This document shows positions 6,584 to 13,330 of a stretch of 44,008 bases of DNA, piece after piece (the first letter of the stretch is position 1; the number at the start of each line of letters is the position of its first letter). The translations under genes were made by a program, and so were the position numbers. Origin of the DNA: a virus; the IMG/VR virus record IMGVR_UViG_3300008450_000083, positions 1 through 44,008 of that record; one strand, written 5' to 3'. Below the pieces are notes generated by a model. It ran no database searches. It saw only the letters and a list, made by a program, of their open reading frames with translations, and was not told the origin of the DNA.

Positions 6584-6820
6584 ATGAACGATACCACACC
6601 AGCACATCGCGTCGTTTCGGCCTTCGGCGGCATCAAGCCTGTTTGCGAGATCCTCCGGGTTACCCGAGTCCAGGTCTGGCGCTGGAGTCAGCCGAAACCA
6701 AAAGGCCACGGCGGGCAGGTCCCTGCCCGTCATCACGAGGCGCTTTTGCAAGCGGCTCGGGAGCGTGGCGCTCCGCTGTCGGCAAGGGACTTGATGCCGT
6801 GGCTTTCGGAGGCCGCCTGA
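6584..6820 (+). CDS. HTH (carph-isopro/Cro-like) regulator, 78 aa
   Basis: Starts MNDTTPAHRVVSAFGGIKPV. The pattern VVSAFGGIKPVCEILRVTRV-QVWRW followed by PARHHEALLQAARERG matches small phage HTH proteins with the carph-isopro arrangement (recognition helix, then a basic/proline stretch and a final helix). Probable Cro-type or repressor protein acting on the GTTAYGAAWTTCGTAAC sites beside it. I chose the ATG at 6584 rather than an upstream TTG, because that TTG is the -35 box of the promoter. The stop overlaps the next ATG as TGATG. Confidence 0.75.
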   Translation: MNDTTPAHRVVSAFGGIKPVCEILRVTRVQVWRWSQPKPKGHGGQVPARHHEALLQAARERGAPLSARDLMPWLSEAA

Positions 6821-7305
6821 TGCCGGTCTACTTTATCCAAGCCGGCGACGCCGGCCCGATCAAGATCGGTCACACCAATGACGTTCGGAAGCGTCTGTCG
6901 ATGATTCAGACGTCGGCGCCGGACCATCTTCGGCTGCTGGCTGTCATGGACGGCGGGGAAGCGGAAGAGCGGGCGTTGCATCGGGAGTTGACCGACTTCC
7001 GTCGGGTCGGTGAATGGTTTGATCCGTCTCCTGAAGTGATGGGCGCCGTAAGCCGAGGCCGCCCAGTCAACGAGCGCAGGCATCGTAAGCAAAGGGCCGA
7101 TACGTCGGTTGACAGGTTCGTGATTGCATTCGGCGGCACGACGGCGACAGCAAGGCTGTTCGGCGTGCTCCCGTCTGCCGTCAGCAACTGGCGGAGGGCG
7201 GATCGCTTTCCCGATCGGTTGCAGCTTCGCGTGGTCCGTGAGTGCGAGCGCCGTGGCATTGAGCCGCCCGCGTTCGATCTGCCACCCGAGCGCGAGGCCG
7301 CATGA
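6820..7305 (+). CDS. GIY-YIG-type nuclease domain fused to a Cro-like HTH
   Basis: The 161-aa protein starts MPVYFIQAGDAGPIKIGHTN, with DVRKRLSMIQTSAPDHLRLL and EERALHRELTDFRRVGEWFD; this is the T5orf172/MUG113 branch of GIY-YIG nucleases (YFIQ and IKIGHT for the two strands, R in the helix, E of EWF). After a basic linker (about 85-105) comes a second domain, DRFVIAFGGTTATARLFGVL and PSAVSNWRRADRFPDRLQLR, which resembles the HTH protein encoded just upstream. A DNA-binding nuclease or nuclease-like regulator that shares the operator is possible. TGATG overlap with the upstream gene. Confidence 0.75.
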   Translation: MPVYFIQAGDAGPIKIGHTNDVRKRLSMIQTSAPDHLRLLAVMDGGEAEERALHRELTDFRRVGEWFDPSPEVMGAVSRGRPVNERRHRKQRADTSVDRFVIAFGGTTATARLFGVLPSAVSNWRRADRFPDRLQLRVVRECERRGIEPPAFDLPPEREAA

Positions 7306-7583
7306 CGCGCGCCGCGCCATACAGTTCCGGGGCCGCATCTTCCGGCCGGTCCTGCCCTCCGATCAGAGCACACCAAGCCATCCAGCCGGCTTCGGCCGGT
7401 CAATCCGTTGCGGCACCGGGCACACGGTCTGATGCGGCATGGATGGCGAGGAGGGCACATCATCACATGGAGGCGACCCGTGAGGGCGTGGTGGAGAAAG
7501 TGGCGGCTCGTCGCGCGGATGCGCCTGCTAAACGCACGCATCAGTCTCGCGATCTGGCTCCTCAAATGGAGGTGATGCGATGA
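7302..7583 (+). CDS. Uncertain hypothetical protein, 93 aa
   Basis: The frame begins MTRAAPYSSGAASSGRSC at an ATGA overlap and ends APQMEVMR at another ATGA overlap, which supports it. However the composition is low-complexity (A, R, S, H, Q), resembling a non-coding frame, and a different short frame with a better ribosome-binding site lies inside it (7480-7575). Both are reported; probably only one is real. Confidence 0.35.
   Translation: MTRAAPYSSGAASSGRSCPPIRAHQAIQPASAGQSVAAPGTRSDAAWMARRAHHHMEATREGVVEKVAARRADAPAKRTHQSRDLAPQMEVMR
7480..7575 (+). CDS. Candidate 31-aa Arg/Trp-rich peptide, GTG start
   Basis: A GGAGG (7469-7473) stands six bases before GTG at 7480. The product reads MRAWWRKWRLVARMRLLNAR then ISLAIWLLKWR: very basic and Trp-rich with a hydrophobic end, like short phage peptides that sit at the membrane. 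Its last codons contain the GGAGG used by the next gene. It competes with the 93-aa frame that spans it. Confidence 0.4.
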   Translation: MRAWWRKWRLVARMRLLNARISLAIWLLKWR

Positions 7584-7849
7584 CCAAGGAACGCTATCCC
7601 GAGCGGAACGCAGAGATCCGGCGGCTACATGCCGAAGGCGTGAGCCAAAGAGAAATTGGGCGCCGGTTGCAAATGCCGCATTCAAATGTGTGGCAAGTGC
7701 TGAATCCTCAAAAAGCAAATGAGTCGCTTCGGCGCGCGCATCACAAGCGGTACGGCGTGGACAGCGAATGGACTGAGGCGAAGCGCGCTTACATGCGCGC
7801 CTACTACGCCCGCCGCAAGGCTGCTCAGTCAGCAGGGGCAGCGGAATGA
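7580..7849 (+). CDS. HTH DNA-binding protein, 89 aa
   Basis: Starts MTKERYPERNAEIRRLHAEG. The segment EIRRLHAEGVSQREIGRRLQ and MPHSNVWQVLNP is a clear resolvase/sigma-region-4-type helix-turn-helix at residues 12-43. The C-terminal half is basic with tyrosines (KRAYMRAYYARRKAAQ), a tail often seen in small phage regulators. Good GGAGG seven bases before the ATG. The partner site is unknown. Confidence 0.7.
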   Translation: MTKERYPERNAEIRRLHAEGVSQREIGRRLQMPHSNVWQVLNPQKANESLRRAHHKRYGVDSEWTEAKRAYMRAYYARRKAAQSAGAAE

Positions 7850-7989
7850 CCGACGCCCTCGCCCTCTTCCTCGTTCTCATCGTGGGCGCCCTATCGGCCG
7901 GTGGCTGCGTCTTCGGAGCCCTGTGGCTGATCTGGCGAACGTCCCGTCCCCGTCGTGAGGACGCCCATCGATACGGGGAGACCGAGTGA
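7846..7989 (+). CDS. Small single-pass membrane protein, 47 aa
   Basis: Begins MTDALALFLVLIVGALSAGG, continues CVFGALWLIW and ends with a charged tail RTSRPRREDAHRYGETE. One transmembrane helix (about residues 5-30) with a positive cytoplasmic tail. ATGA and TGATG overlaps link it to both neighbours. A holin or spanin is possible in principle, but nothing here proves it. Confidence 0.6.
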   Translation: MTDALALFLVLIVGALSAGGCVFGALWLIWRTSRPRREDAHRYGETE

Positions 7990-8147
7990 TGGAGATTACC
8001 CAGGAACACATCGCCATAGCCGTGCTGGCGGTCATCGCCGCGGTGGCCGTGGTCGGCATTTTCGCCGGGTTGCTCCGCTGCGTCGAAAGCATCGTTGAGC
8101 GTGCCAGCGAAACTGAAAACCCCCGCGACGGGCAATCGCGGGGGTAA
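7989..8147 (+). CDS. Small single-pass membrane protein, 52 aa
   Basis: Begins MEITQEHIAIAVLAVIAAVA and continues VVGIFAGLLRCVES, giving one transmembrane helix (about residues 8-30), then a polar tail. It overlaps the preceding membrane-protein gene as TGATG, so the two could work as a pair. Function unknown. Confidence 0.55.
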   Translation: MEITQEHIAIAVLAVIAAVAVVGIFAGLLRCVESIVERASETENPRDGQSRG

Positions 8148-8193
8148 CCCGGACGTCTGCGGACGTCCACAATCAGCAAAGGACAAGGGATCT

Positions 8194-9123
8194 ATGACAC
8201 TCGATATCGTTTTTGACAAGACGTTGGGCGAGTTTGTCGCCAAGCAGAAGCTTCCTACCGCTAGCCCGGAGGCTCGGGCGAAGTCGTGGCTCGACCACCA
8301 AATCCGCCGCATGGCGACGGACGGCGTGTTCACGGAGACGGTGACGGTCACGCCGGAACTGGCGGAACTGTTGCTCGCCAGGAACCCGGCGAACCGCGCC
8401 GTTTATCGGTCCAAGGTTGGAGAGTACGCCGCAGCGATCCTTCGCGGCGATTGGGATCTGAACGGCGAGCCGATCATCATCTCCGACACCGGGGAGCTAA
8501 ACGACGGGCAGCACCGTCTCAACGCGGTTTTGCTATCGAACACCGCCATTCGCTCGATCTTCGTGTTTGGGGTCACGCGATCCAGCCGAAACACCGTCGA
8601 TCTTGGCGCGAAGCGCACTGCCGGTGACATCCTCGGGATGAGTGGCGTGCCGGATGCCACGTACGTTGCGGTGATGGTGAAGTTCATCATCAACTACGAG
8701 GCTAAGATGCACCTTGGCACGCATCGGACGCCGCAGGAAATCACGGATCGTCTGAGTGCGATGCGATGGGACGACGTGCAGATCAGCATGACGCACGGGC
8801 GAGCGACCTACCGCGTGTTCCGGTGGTCAGCCGGTGCTTGGGCGGCCCTCCACTACCTCATGGCGCGCGTTGATCAGGTTGCCGCTGATCGCTTCTTCGT
8901 TGAGCTGGCGACGGGGGATGGGGTTGTCGGGAAGCACAACAACGTCGGCGCTCTTCGCGCACGCCTGATCGAGAACTTGGCGGCGAAGGGCAAACTCCCC
9001 GTGACGGAGTTGGCCGCCCTCGCGATCAAGTCGTGGAACCATCGCCGCGCTGGCGTCCCGACGAAGGTTCTCCGGTGGATTACCGGAGGGTCGTCGCCCG
9101 AACCGTTCCCGCAGGTGCAGTGA
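8194..9123 (+). CDS. ParB/Srx-fold protein, 309 aa
   Basis: Near residue 100 the segment EPIIISDTGELNDGQHRLNA followed by VLLSNTAIRSIFVFGV matches the ParB/Srx N-terminal fold, where DGQHRL corresponds to the GxHR motif. Upstream, YRSKVGEYAAAILRGDW fits the helix before it. The remaining helical part (ITDRLSAMRWDDVQ, WNHRRAGVPTKVLRW) is typical of phage versions. ParB-fold proteins bind CTP or act as nucleases; the activity here is unknown. The ATG at 8194 (MTLDIVFDKTLGEF), with AAGGACAAGGG before it, is preferred to a start at 8095 that would overlap the membrane-protein gene. Directly followed by a second ParB-fold gene. Confidence 0.65.
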   Translation: MTLDIVFDKTLGEFVAKQKLPTASPEARAKSWLDHQIRRMATDGVFTETVTVTPELAELLLARNPANRAVYRSKVGEYAAAILRGDWDLNGEPIIISDTGELNDGQHRLNAVLLSNTAIRSIFVFGVTRSSRNTVDLGAKRTAGDILGMSGVPDATYVAVMVKFIINYEAKMHLGTHRTPQEITDRLSAMRWDDVQISMTHGRATYRVFRWSAGAWAALHYLMARVDQVAADRFFVELATGDGVVGKHNNVGALRARLIENLAAKGKLPVTELAALAIKSWNHRRAGVPTKVLRWITGGSSPEPFPQVQ

Positions 9124-9938
9124 TGCCCACGATCATCGAGCGCATGGCCGTGGATGCCATTCTTCTCGGGCAACGGAAGCGTGCTCTTGATGAGAGCAAA
9201 CTTCCTGCCTTGGAAGAGTCGATGCGGTCCCTCGGCCTGCGGACGCCCATCAGCGTCCGCATGGTCCCTGATGCTGTATCGGCAGACGGAGCGGTTCTTT
9301 CGGATCAGCCCGCACTTGTCGCGGGCCTGCACCGGCTAGAGGCGGCTAAGCGTCTCGGGTGGGAAATGATCGACGTCGCGGTCATAGACGGCGACGAAAT
9401 TGATGCCCGCCTTTGGGAGATCGCGGAGAACCTGCACCGCGCAGAACTCTCCCCTGTTGACCGGGCCGAGCATATCGACGAGTGGCGCCGGCTGACGGCG
9501 GATAAGGGGCGTCAAGTTGACACCCCTTTGGGCGGCCACCAGCCGCACGACAAGGGCTTCAAGAAGACGGCCGAGACGTTGGGCGTCTCTGAGCCATCCA
9601 TCCGTCGCGCCGAAAAGATCGCCTCGCTGCCCCAGGACGTCCGCGACCAAGCCCGCGCAGAGGGCTGGACGCAGGACAGGCTGCTCAAGGCCGCCACCCC
9701 TGACCGCGCCAAGCTGGCGCAGATCGCCGCCGAGCGTTCCGGGAAGACAGAAAACAAGCAGATCGACCGCGACATCGGTGAGCAGGCCGCCGCCGAGTTC
9801 GCGGAGTGGCTGATCGCCCACGGGGCCTTGCCTGTCATCCCCCAGATCGTGACGTGGCTGGAGGCGACGAAGACCAAGGACGTCATCCGTGAACTTCACC
9901 GGCAGTCGGCCGGGGTCTCGATCATGGACGCCGCGTGA
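9123..9938 (+). CDS. ParB/RepB/Spo0J-type protein, 271 aa
   Basis: The N-terminal domain reads ESMRSLGLRTPISVRMV, then VAGLHRLEAAKRLGWEMIDV (the GxHRxxA box with G replaced context) and WEIAENLHRAELSPVDRAEH, the ENLHR motif of ParB. A central HTH follows (TAETLGVSEPSIRRAEKIAS). The C-terminal region is helical. Cellular ParB binds parS and works with ParA, but no ParA gene is visible; phage members may regulate transcription or act as nucleases. Starts MPTIIERMAVDAILL in a TGATG overlap with the upstream ParB-fold gene. Confidence 0.8.
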   Translation: MPTIIERMAVDAILLGQRKRALDESKLPALEESMRSLGLRTPISVRMVPDAVSADGAVLSDQPALVAGLHRLEAAKRLGWEMIDVAVIDGDEIDARLWEIAENLHRAELSPVDRAEHIDEWRRLTADKGRQVDTPLGGHQPHDKGFKKTAETLGVSEPSIRRAEKIASLPQDVRDQARAEGWTQDRLLKAATPDRAKLAQIAAERSGKTENKQIDRDIGEQAAAEFAEWLIAHGALPVIPQIVTWLEATKTKDVIRELHRQSAGVSIMDAA

Positions 9939-10123
9939 TGACGTTAGAGGACATGGCAATCGACGTGCGCGAGACCATCGCTATGTGGGTCCGCGAGGGC
10001 CTGTCCGTGGCCGAGATGTGCGACGCGCTCTCGGTTCCTCCGCCGCTCTGCAGCGAGGATGCCATCGCATACGTCCACCGCGCCTGCGTGCGCCGCTGGC
10101 AGGAAATGGAATGCAGGCCGTGA
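9935..10123 (+). CDS. Small hypothetical protein, 62 aa
   Basis: Begins MMTLEDMAIDVRETIAMWVR and continues EGLSVAEMCDALSVP, which could be a short helix-turn-helix-like pair, then ends CVRRWQEMECRP. ATGA overlap with the ParB-type gene. Alternative start one codon in. Function unknown. Confidence 0.55.
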   Translation: MMTLEDMAIDVRETIAMWVREGLSVAEMCDALSVPPPLCSEDAIAYVHRACVRRWQEMECRP

Positions 10124-10212
10124 AGAACGTGAAAGCTGCCGCCGAAGGGGTTATCGTGGGCGAAAAGACCATGGACATGTTCAGTGACGCGACGATGGAT
10201 GGCCCGGCATGA
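10111..10212 (+). CDS. Small hypothetical protein, 33 aa
   Basis: Frame MQAVKNVKAAAEGVIVGEKT then MDMFSDATMDGPA. It overlaps the preceding gene by 13 bases and the next by ATGA. A GGAAATGGA purine run precedes the ATG. Support is positional only. Confidence 0.4.
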   Translation: MQAVKNVKAAAEGVIVGEKTMDMFSDATMDGPA

Positions 10213-10382
10213 AGCGCACCTTCACGCCCGAGGCGGCAGCCGCGGAAGTCGTTCGGCTCCGCAGGATGGTCCGCGCCGCGCCGCACGGGCTTCGCACGAA
10301 GAGGCGCATCAGGCTCGTCGCCGCCGTCGCGCAGCAGCTCCGGGCCGAGGTTAGGCAATCGAAGTTGCGAGGCCGCGCCTGA
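10209..10382 (+). CDS. Small basic hypothetical protein, 57 aa
   Basis: Begins MKRTFTPEAAAAEVVRLRRM and is arginine-rich to the end (KLRGRA). Bounded by ATGA and TGATG overlaps. The charge suggests nucleic-acid binding, but no domain is recognised. Confidence 0.5.
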   Translation: MKRTFTPEAAAAEVVRLRRMVRAAPHGLRTKRRIRLVAAVAQQLRAEVRQSKLRGRA

Positions 10383-11365
10383 TGGCACGCATCCGGTCCC
10401 TTCATCCTGGGTGGTTCACGGACGAGGCATGGGTCTCCGTTTCCGCCCACGCCCGGCTTCTCGGCATCGGTATATGGACGGAGAGCGATGATTGCGGCGC
10501 TTTCGAGTGGAAGCCGCTCACGCTCAAGATGCGCCTATTCCCCGCCGATGGCGTCGATATCGGCGCGCTGTTGGCGGAACTGGAGACCGCTGATCTTATC
10601 CGAAGGTACGAACACGGGGGCCGTCAGTTCGGCGCGGTTCGGAACTTCATGCGGTTTCAGCGCCCCAAAAAGCCGAAATCCGTCCATTTCATGCCTGTGG
10701 AGTTCCGAACCTACGTCGGACAAAACGCTGGCGGTTCTGAACCGGAGCACAATGAACCAGAGGCAGTTACGGAAAAGTCGGAACTTGAAGCCCGTCAACG
10801 CACGCCAGTTCCGCCAAAGCCGGAAATTGCTCCGCAGATGGAGGATGGAGGATGGAGGATGGAGGATGAAAAGGTAAAAACAGGCGGCGGCATATCTCTT
10901 GACCGCGCGCGACCCGCACCGACGCCGCCTGTTGCCGCCGCCGCCGATTTGATTTTGGCATTTGATGAGGCTTACGAGGACACGATCGGCCAGCCGCGCC
11001 GGGGGACCAGCCGGGATCAGGACACCGCCGACGAGTGGGCGGAAGCCGGGTATTCGGCGGATCTAGTCCGCACGGTCGCGAGCGAACAAATCGCGCAGAT
11101 GTGCCGGGCCGGGAAGCGACCTCCGTCGCACATGGGGATCATCACGACGGATTTGGCATCGGCCCATGCCGCGCAGGTCAAGCGGGACGAGCCTCGGGAA
11201 CCTGATGACGTGGTGCAATGGCGCGCTCGGGTTTCGGGGTTTCGTGCTAAACGGTTCTGGTCCGCGATGTGGGGAGAGCCGCCGTCCGATCCTCGATGCG
11301 CCGCGCCTGTTTCCATCCTCACCGAGTTCGGGTTTCGCCAGCCGCAAACGAAGGAGGACGCATGA
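10382..11365 (+). CDS. Phage replication-type winged-helix protein, 327 aa
   Basis: The N-terminal 110 residues (MARIRSLHPGWFTDEAWVSV, ARLLGIGIWTESDDCGAFEW, KPLTLKMRLFPADGVDIGAL, LLAELETADLIRRYE) are a well-known phage pattern often labelled replication or DnaD-like protein; it is thought to be a winged-helix DNA-binding domain. A long disordered linker contains a 7-bp tandem repeat. The C-terminal part (about 180-300) has TADEWAEAGYSADLVRTVAS and helices suited to partner binding such as helicase loading. Followed with ATGA overlap by RusA, as in many phage replication modules. Confidence 0.75.
   Translation: MARIRSLHPGWFTDEAWVSVSAHARLLGIGIWTESDDCGAFEWKPLTLKMRLFPADGVDIGALLAELETADLIRRYEHGGRQFGAVRNFMRFQRPKKPKSVHFMPVEFRTYVGQNAGGSEPEHNEPEAVTEKSELEARQRTPVPPKPEIAPQMEDGGWRMEDEKVKTGGGISLDRARPAPTPPVAAAADLILAFDEAYEDTIGQPRRGTSRDQDTADEWAEAGYSADLVRTVASEQIAQMCRAGKRPPSHMGIITTDLASAHAAQVKRDEPREPDDVVQWRARVSGFRAKRFWSAMWGEPPSDPRCAAPVSILTEFGFRQPQTKEDA
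10838..10868 (+). repeat. 7-bp tandem repeat ATGGAGG, four perfect copies
   Basis: ATGGAGG is repeated at 10838, 10845, 10852 and 10859 and followed by a further ATG at 10866. It encodes the linker MEDGGWRMEDE of the replication-type protein. Since the unit is not a multiple of three, loss or gain of one copy would shift the reading frame and cut off the C-terminal domain. Confidence 0.9.
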
Positions 11366-11817
11366 ACCCCCATCCCGTGACCCGGATCACGATTTTCGGC
11401 GTTCCGGTGGGCAAGGGCCGCGCCCGGTCCACGCGCGACGGCCGGCACTACACCCCCGCGAAAACGCGGGCCTATGAGGACCAAGTGCGGATGCTTGCGA
11501 AGCTGGCGATGGGCCGCGCGCCGCCGCACGAAGGCCCGGTTGCGCTCACGCTCGGCATTTTCCTCCCGGTCCCGCAATCGTGGGCTCAGTGGAAGCGGGA
11601 CGCAGCGTTAGCCGGGGCGGTCCTCCCGACCGGGAAGCCGGATGCGGACAACTGCGCGAAGGCGATCATGGACGGCTGCAACGGCCTCGTCTGGTCGGAC
11701 GATGCGCAGGTCGTCTCGCTCACGGTGACCAAGGCATACGCGACCGATCCCCGTGTCGAGGTTACTGCCGAGCCTCTTCCGTGCCTGTCCGCAAACGTGA
11801 CGAGGAGGGTCGCCTAA
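11362..11817 (+). CDS. rusA: RusA-family Holliday junction resolvase
   Basis: The 151-aa product begins MNPHPVTRITIFGVPVGKGR, where PVGKGRARST is the typical N-terminal RusA motif. The catalytic region is KPDADNCAKAIMDGCNGLVW followed by SDDAQVV, giving the conserved aspartates of PDxDN and the DD pair near residue 112. RusA enzymes cut four-way junctions made in recombination and replication. AAGGAGG stands six bases before the ATG, which overlaps the upstream stop as ATGA. Usual length for the family. Confidence 0.9.
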   Translation: MNPHPVTRITIFGVPVGKGRARSTRDGRHYTPAKTRAYEDQVRMLAKLAMGRAPPHEGPVALTLGIFLPVPQSWAQWKRDAALAGAVLPTGKPDADNCAKAIMDGCNGLVWSDDAQVVSLTVTKAYATDPRVEVTAEPLPCLSANVTRRVA

Positions 11818-12299
11818 TGCCCTACCTCTCCGATCGCGAGCGTATCGAACGCGCACTCCCCGCCCGTCTGGTCTGGCACGTCGCGAAGAGCATTGAGACG
11901 CACAGCACATCCCAGATCGGCACCATCGTCGCGGATCTAGAGGCCAGCTTCAACGCCACTCTGGAAAGCGTCTCCGACAAGGACCGCCTCCGTCTCGCCC
12001 GCCGGCTCTACCGGGTATGTCAGGTGGTGACCGGGGACCTTGCCGACCGCCCCGTCGCGACTGCGCTGGTAGCGGCGCGGGAACTGGTCGCGCAACTCAT
12101 CACCGCCGACCTTTGGGATATGGACCCGGCATTTGACCGGGCGTGGGATGCGCTCGCCACTGCGGTCTATGAGGCAGACGGCAACGCGGAACTGCTTGAC
12201 CGGGTGGACCGGAGCGGCACCCGCTACGGGCGCGCGGCTCTCTCCAGGCTTCAGGGCGAGGGGTATTACCGCCGGGCTGCTATCGGGGTGGCGGCATGA
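11817..12299 (+). CDS. Hypothetical protein, 160 aa
   Basis: Starts MPYLSDRERIERALPARLVW at a TAATG overlap with rusA. Helical throughout (IGTIVADLEASFNATLESVS, DKDRLRLARRLYRVCQVV, VAARELVAQLITADLWDM). No domain recognised. Operon position suggests a replication-linked accessory role only. Confidence 0.6.
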   Translation: MPYLSDRERIERALPARLVWHVAKSIETHSTSQIGTIVADLEASFNATLESVSDKDRLRLARRLYRVCQVVTGDLADRPVATALVAARELVAQLITADLWDMDPAFDRAWDALATAVYEADGNAELLDRVDRSGTRYGRAALSRLQGEGYYRRAAIGVAA

Positions 12300-12508
12300 C
12301 CGGGCGCACCTGGGAAATTCGCTTCATCCGCGAGGGTGGCTTGGTCACTCCCGACGAAGAGTTCTCGTCGTTCGCGGGCGATCACCACGCCGCGCATCGC
12401 GTGGGCATGGCGGTGAGGGAAATCGAGTTCACGCCCGAGGAGCGAGCGGAAATCGCCCGCATCGGGGACCAGATCATCCACGATAGCGAAGGTGGAGAGC
12501 ATGACTAA
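12296..12508 (+). CDS. Hypothetical protein, 70 aa
   Basis: Begins MTGRTWEIRFIREGGLVTPD, ends IHDSEGGEHD. Mixed alpha/beta pattern with an EFTPEERAEIARIGDQIIHD helix. ATGA overlap upstream; overlaps the vWFA gene by eight bases. Function unknown. Confidence 0.55.
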   Translation: MTGRTWEIRFIREGGLVTPDEEFSSFAGDHHAAHRVGMAVREIEFTPEERAEIARIGDQIIHDSEGGEHD

Positions 12509-13127
12509 CGCCTTGTGCGCCTTGTCGTTAATCCTCGCCATGGACGTCAGCGGTTCCATGGACGAGCGTGAGTATCAGCTAGTCACTGAGGGCTACGGGG
12601 AGGCCCTGCGCGACCCCCGCACCGCCAGCGCCGTCTCCAGCGCCCCGTATGGGCGTATCGCCATCGCGGTCACTCAGTGGGCCAGCGAACAGTCGGTCGT
12701 CGTGGCGTGGACGGTGGTCGGGCCGGCGGACCTTCCTGCGCTTGCGGATCGGGTCCAGTCCACGCCCCGGTCTGTCCCGGCGGGGTCCACCAACTTGGAC
12801 GACGCCATCGTCCACGCCGTCGCGCTGATGGACCAAGCCCCTTGCGGGGATCGGATGGTCATCGACGTGTCCGGGGATGGTGAGCACAACACCGGGGCTT
12901 ACGGGTCGGGCCGGTTCCTTGCGGATCAGCGGGGGATCACCATCAACGGACTGCCCATCGTGAACGCCGAAAGCCCCGACTTGGCGGAATGGTACGCCGA
13001 GCATGTGCAGACGGGGTTCGGGTCGTTCACCCGACCGGCACATGGATACGAGGACGTGGGGCACGCGATGATCAGCAAACTCGGGACAGAGATCGCGGGA
13101 ACCCTGCCGCAATGGGCAGGCCGATGA
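12501..13127 (+). CDS. DUF1194-type von Willebrand factor A protein, 208 aa
   Basis: The MIDAS metal site is visible: DVSGS at residues about 15-19 (LILAMDVSGSMDEREYQLVT), the Thr in GSTNLDDAIVHAV, and the Asp in VIDVSGDGEHNTG. The order EGYGEALRDP and PYGRIAIAVTQWASEQSVVV matches DUF1194 proteins of alphaproteobacteria. Those are usually exported; this copy starts almost directly at the first strand and lacks a signal peptide, so it is probably cytoplasmic. Start: ATG at 12501 rather than GTG at 12492. vWFA domains bind partner proteins via Mg2+; the partner here is unknown. Confidence 0.8.
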   Translation: MTNALCALSLILAMDVSGSMDEREYQLVTEGYGEALRDPRTASAVSSAPYGRIAIAVTQWASEQSVVVAWTVVGPADLPALADRVQSTPRSVPAGSTNLDDAIVHAVALMDQAPCGDRMVIDVSGDGEHNTGAYGSGRFLADQRGITINGLPIVNAESPDLAEWYAEHVQTGFGSFTRPAHGYEDVGHAMISKLGTEIAGTLPQWAGR

Positions 13128-13330
13128 CCGGCGTCCGCAGCTACCTCGGCAAGTACCAGCCCCAATCGCACATGACCGACGAGGACATCCGCCGCGCCGC
13201 TCACAAGGCATGGCACGACCGTGGCATGGTCTGCATCACCGCGCACGACTTGGCCCGCATCCCTGAGATGACGAGGGCGACCATCATCAGCGAGGCTAGT
13301 CGCCTCTACGGCAGGAGGGTGAATACGTGA
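13124..13330 (+). CDS. Hypothetical protein, 68 aa
   Basis: Begins MTGVRSYLGKYQPQSHMTDE. The part HMTDEDIRRAAHKAWHDRGM followed by ITAHDLARIPEMTRATIISE may be a small HTH-like bundle. ATGA overlap with the vWFA gene and GTGA overlap with the next gene. An ATG at 13112 is an alternative start. Confidence 0.55.
   Translation: MTGVRSYLGKYQPQSHMTDEDIRRAAHKAWHDRGMVCITAHDLARIPEMTRATIISEASRLYGRRVNT

Noticed and set aside
6906-8351. 481-aa open frame on the minus strand opposite the HTH/GIY-YIG and ParB-fold genes
   Set aside because: It lies antisense to several well-supported genes, is Arg/Pro/Ser-rich as expected for a shadow frame in high-GC DNA, and shows no recognisable domain.
8194-9938. Complete plasmid-type partition system
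   Set aside because: ParB-fold proteins are present, but no ParA gene or parS-like repeat array was seen in the window.
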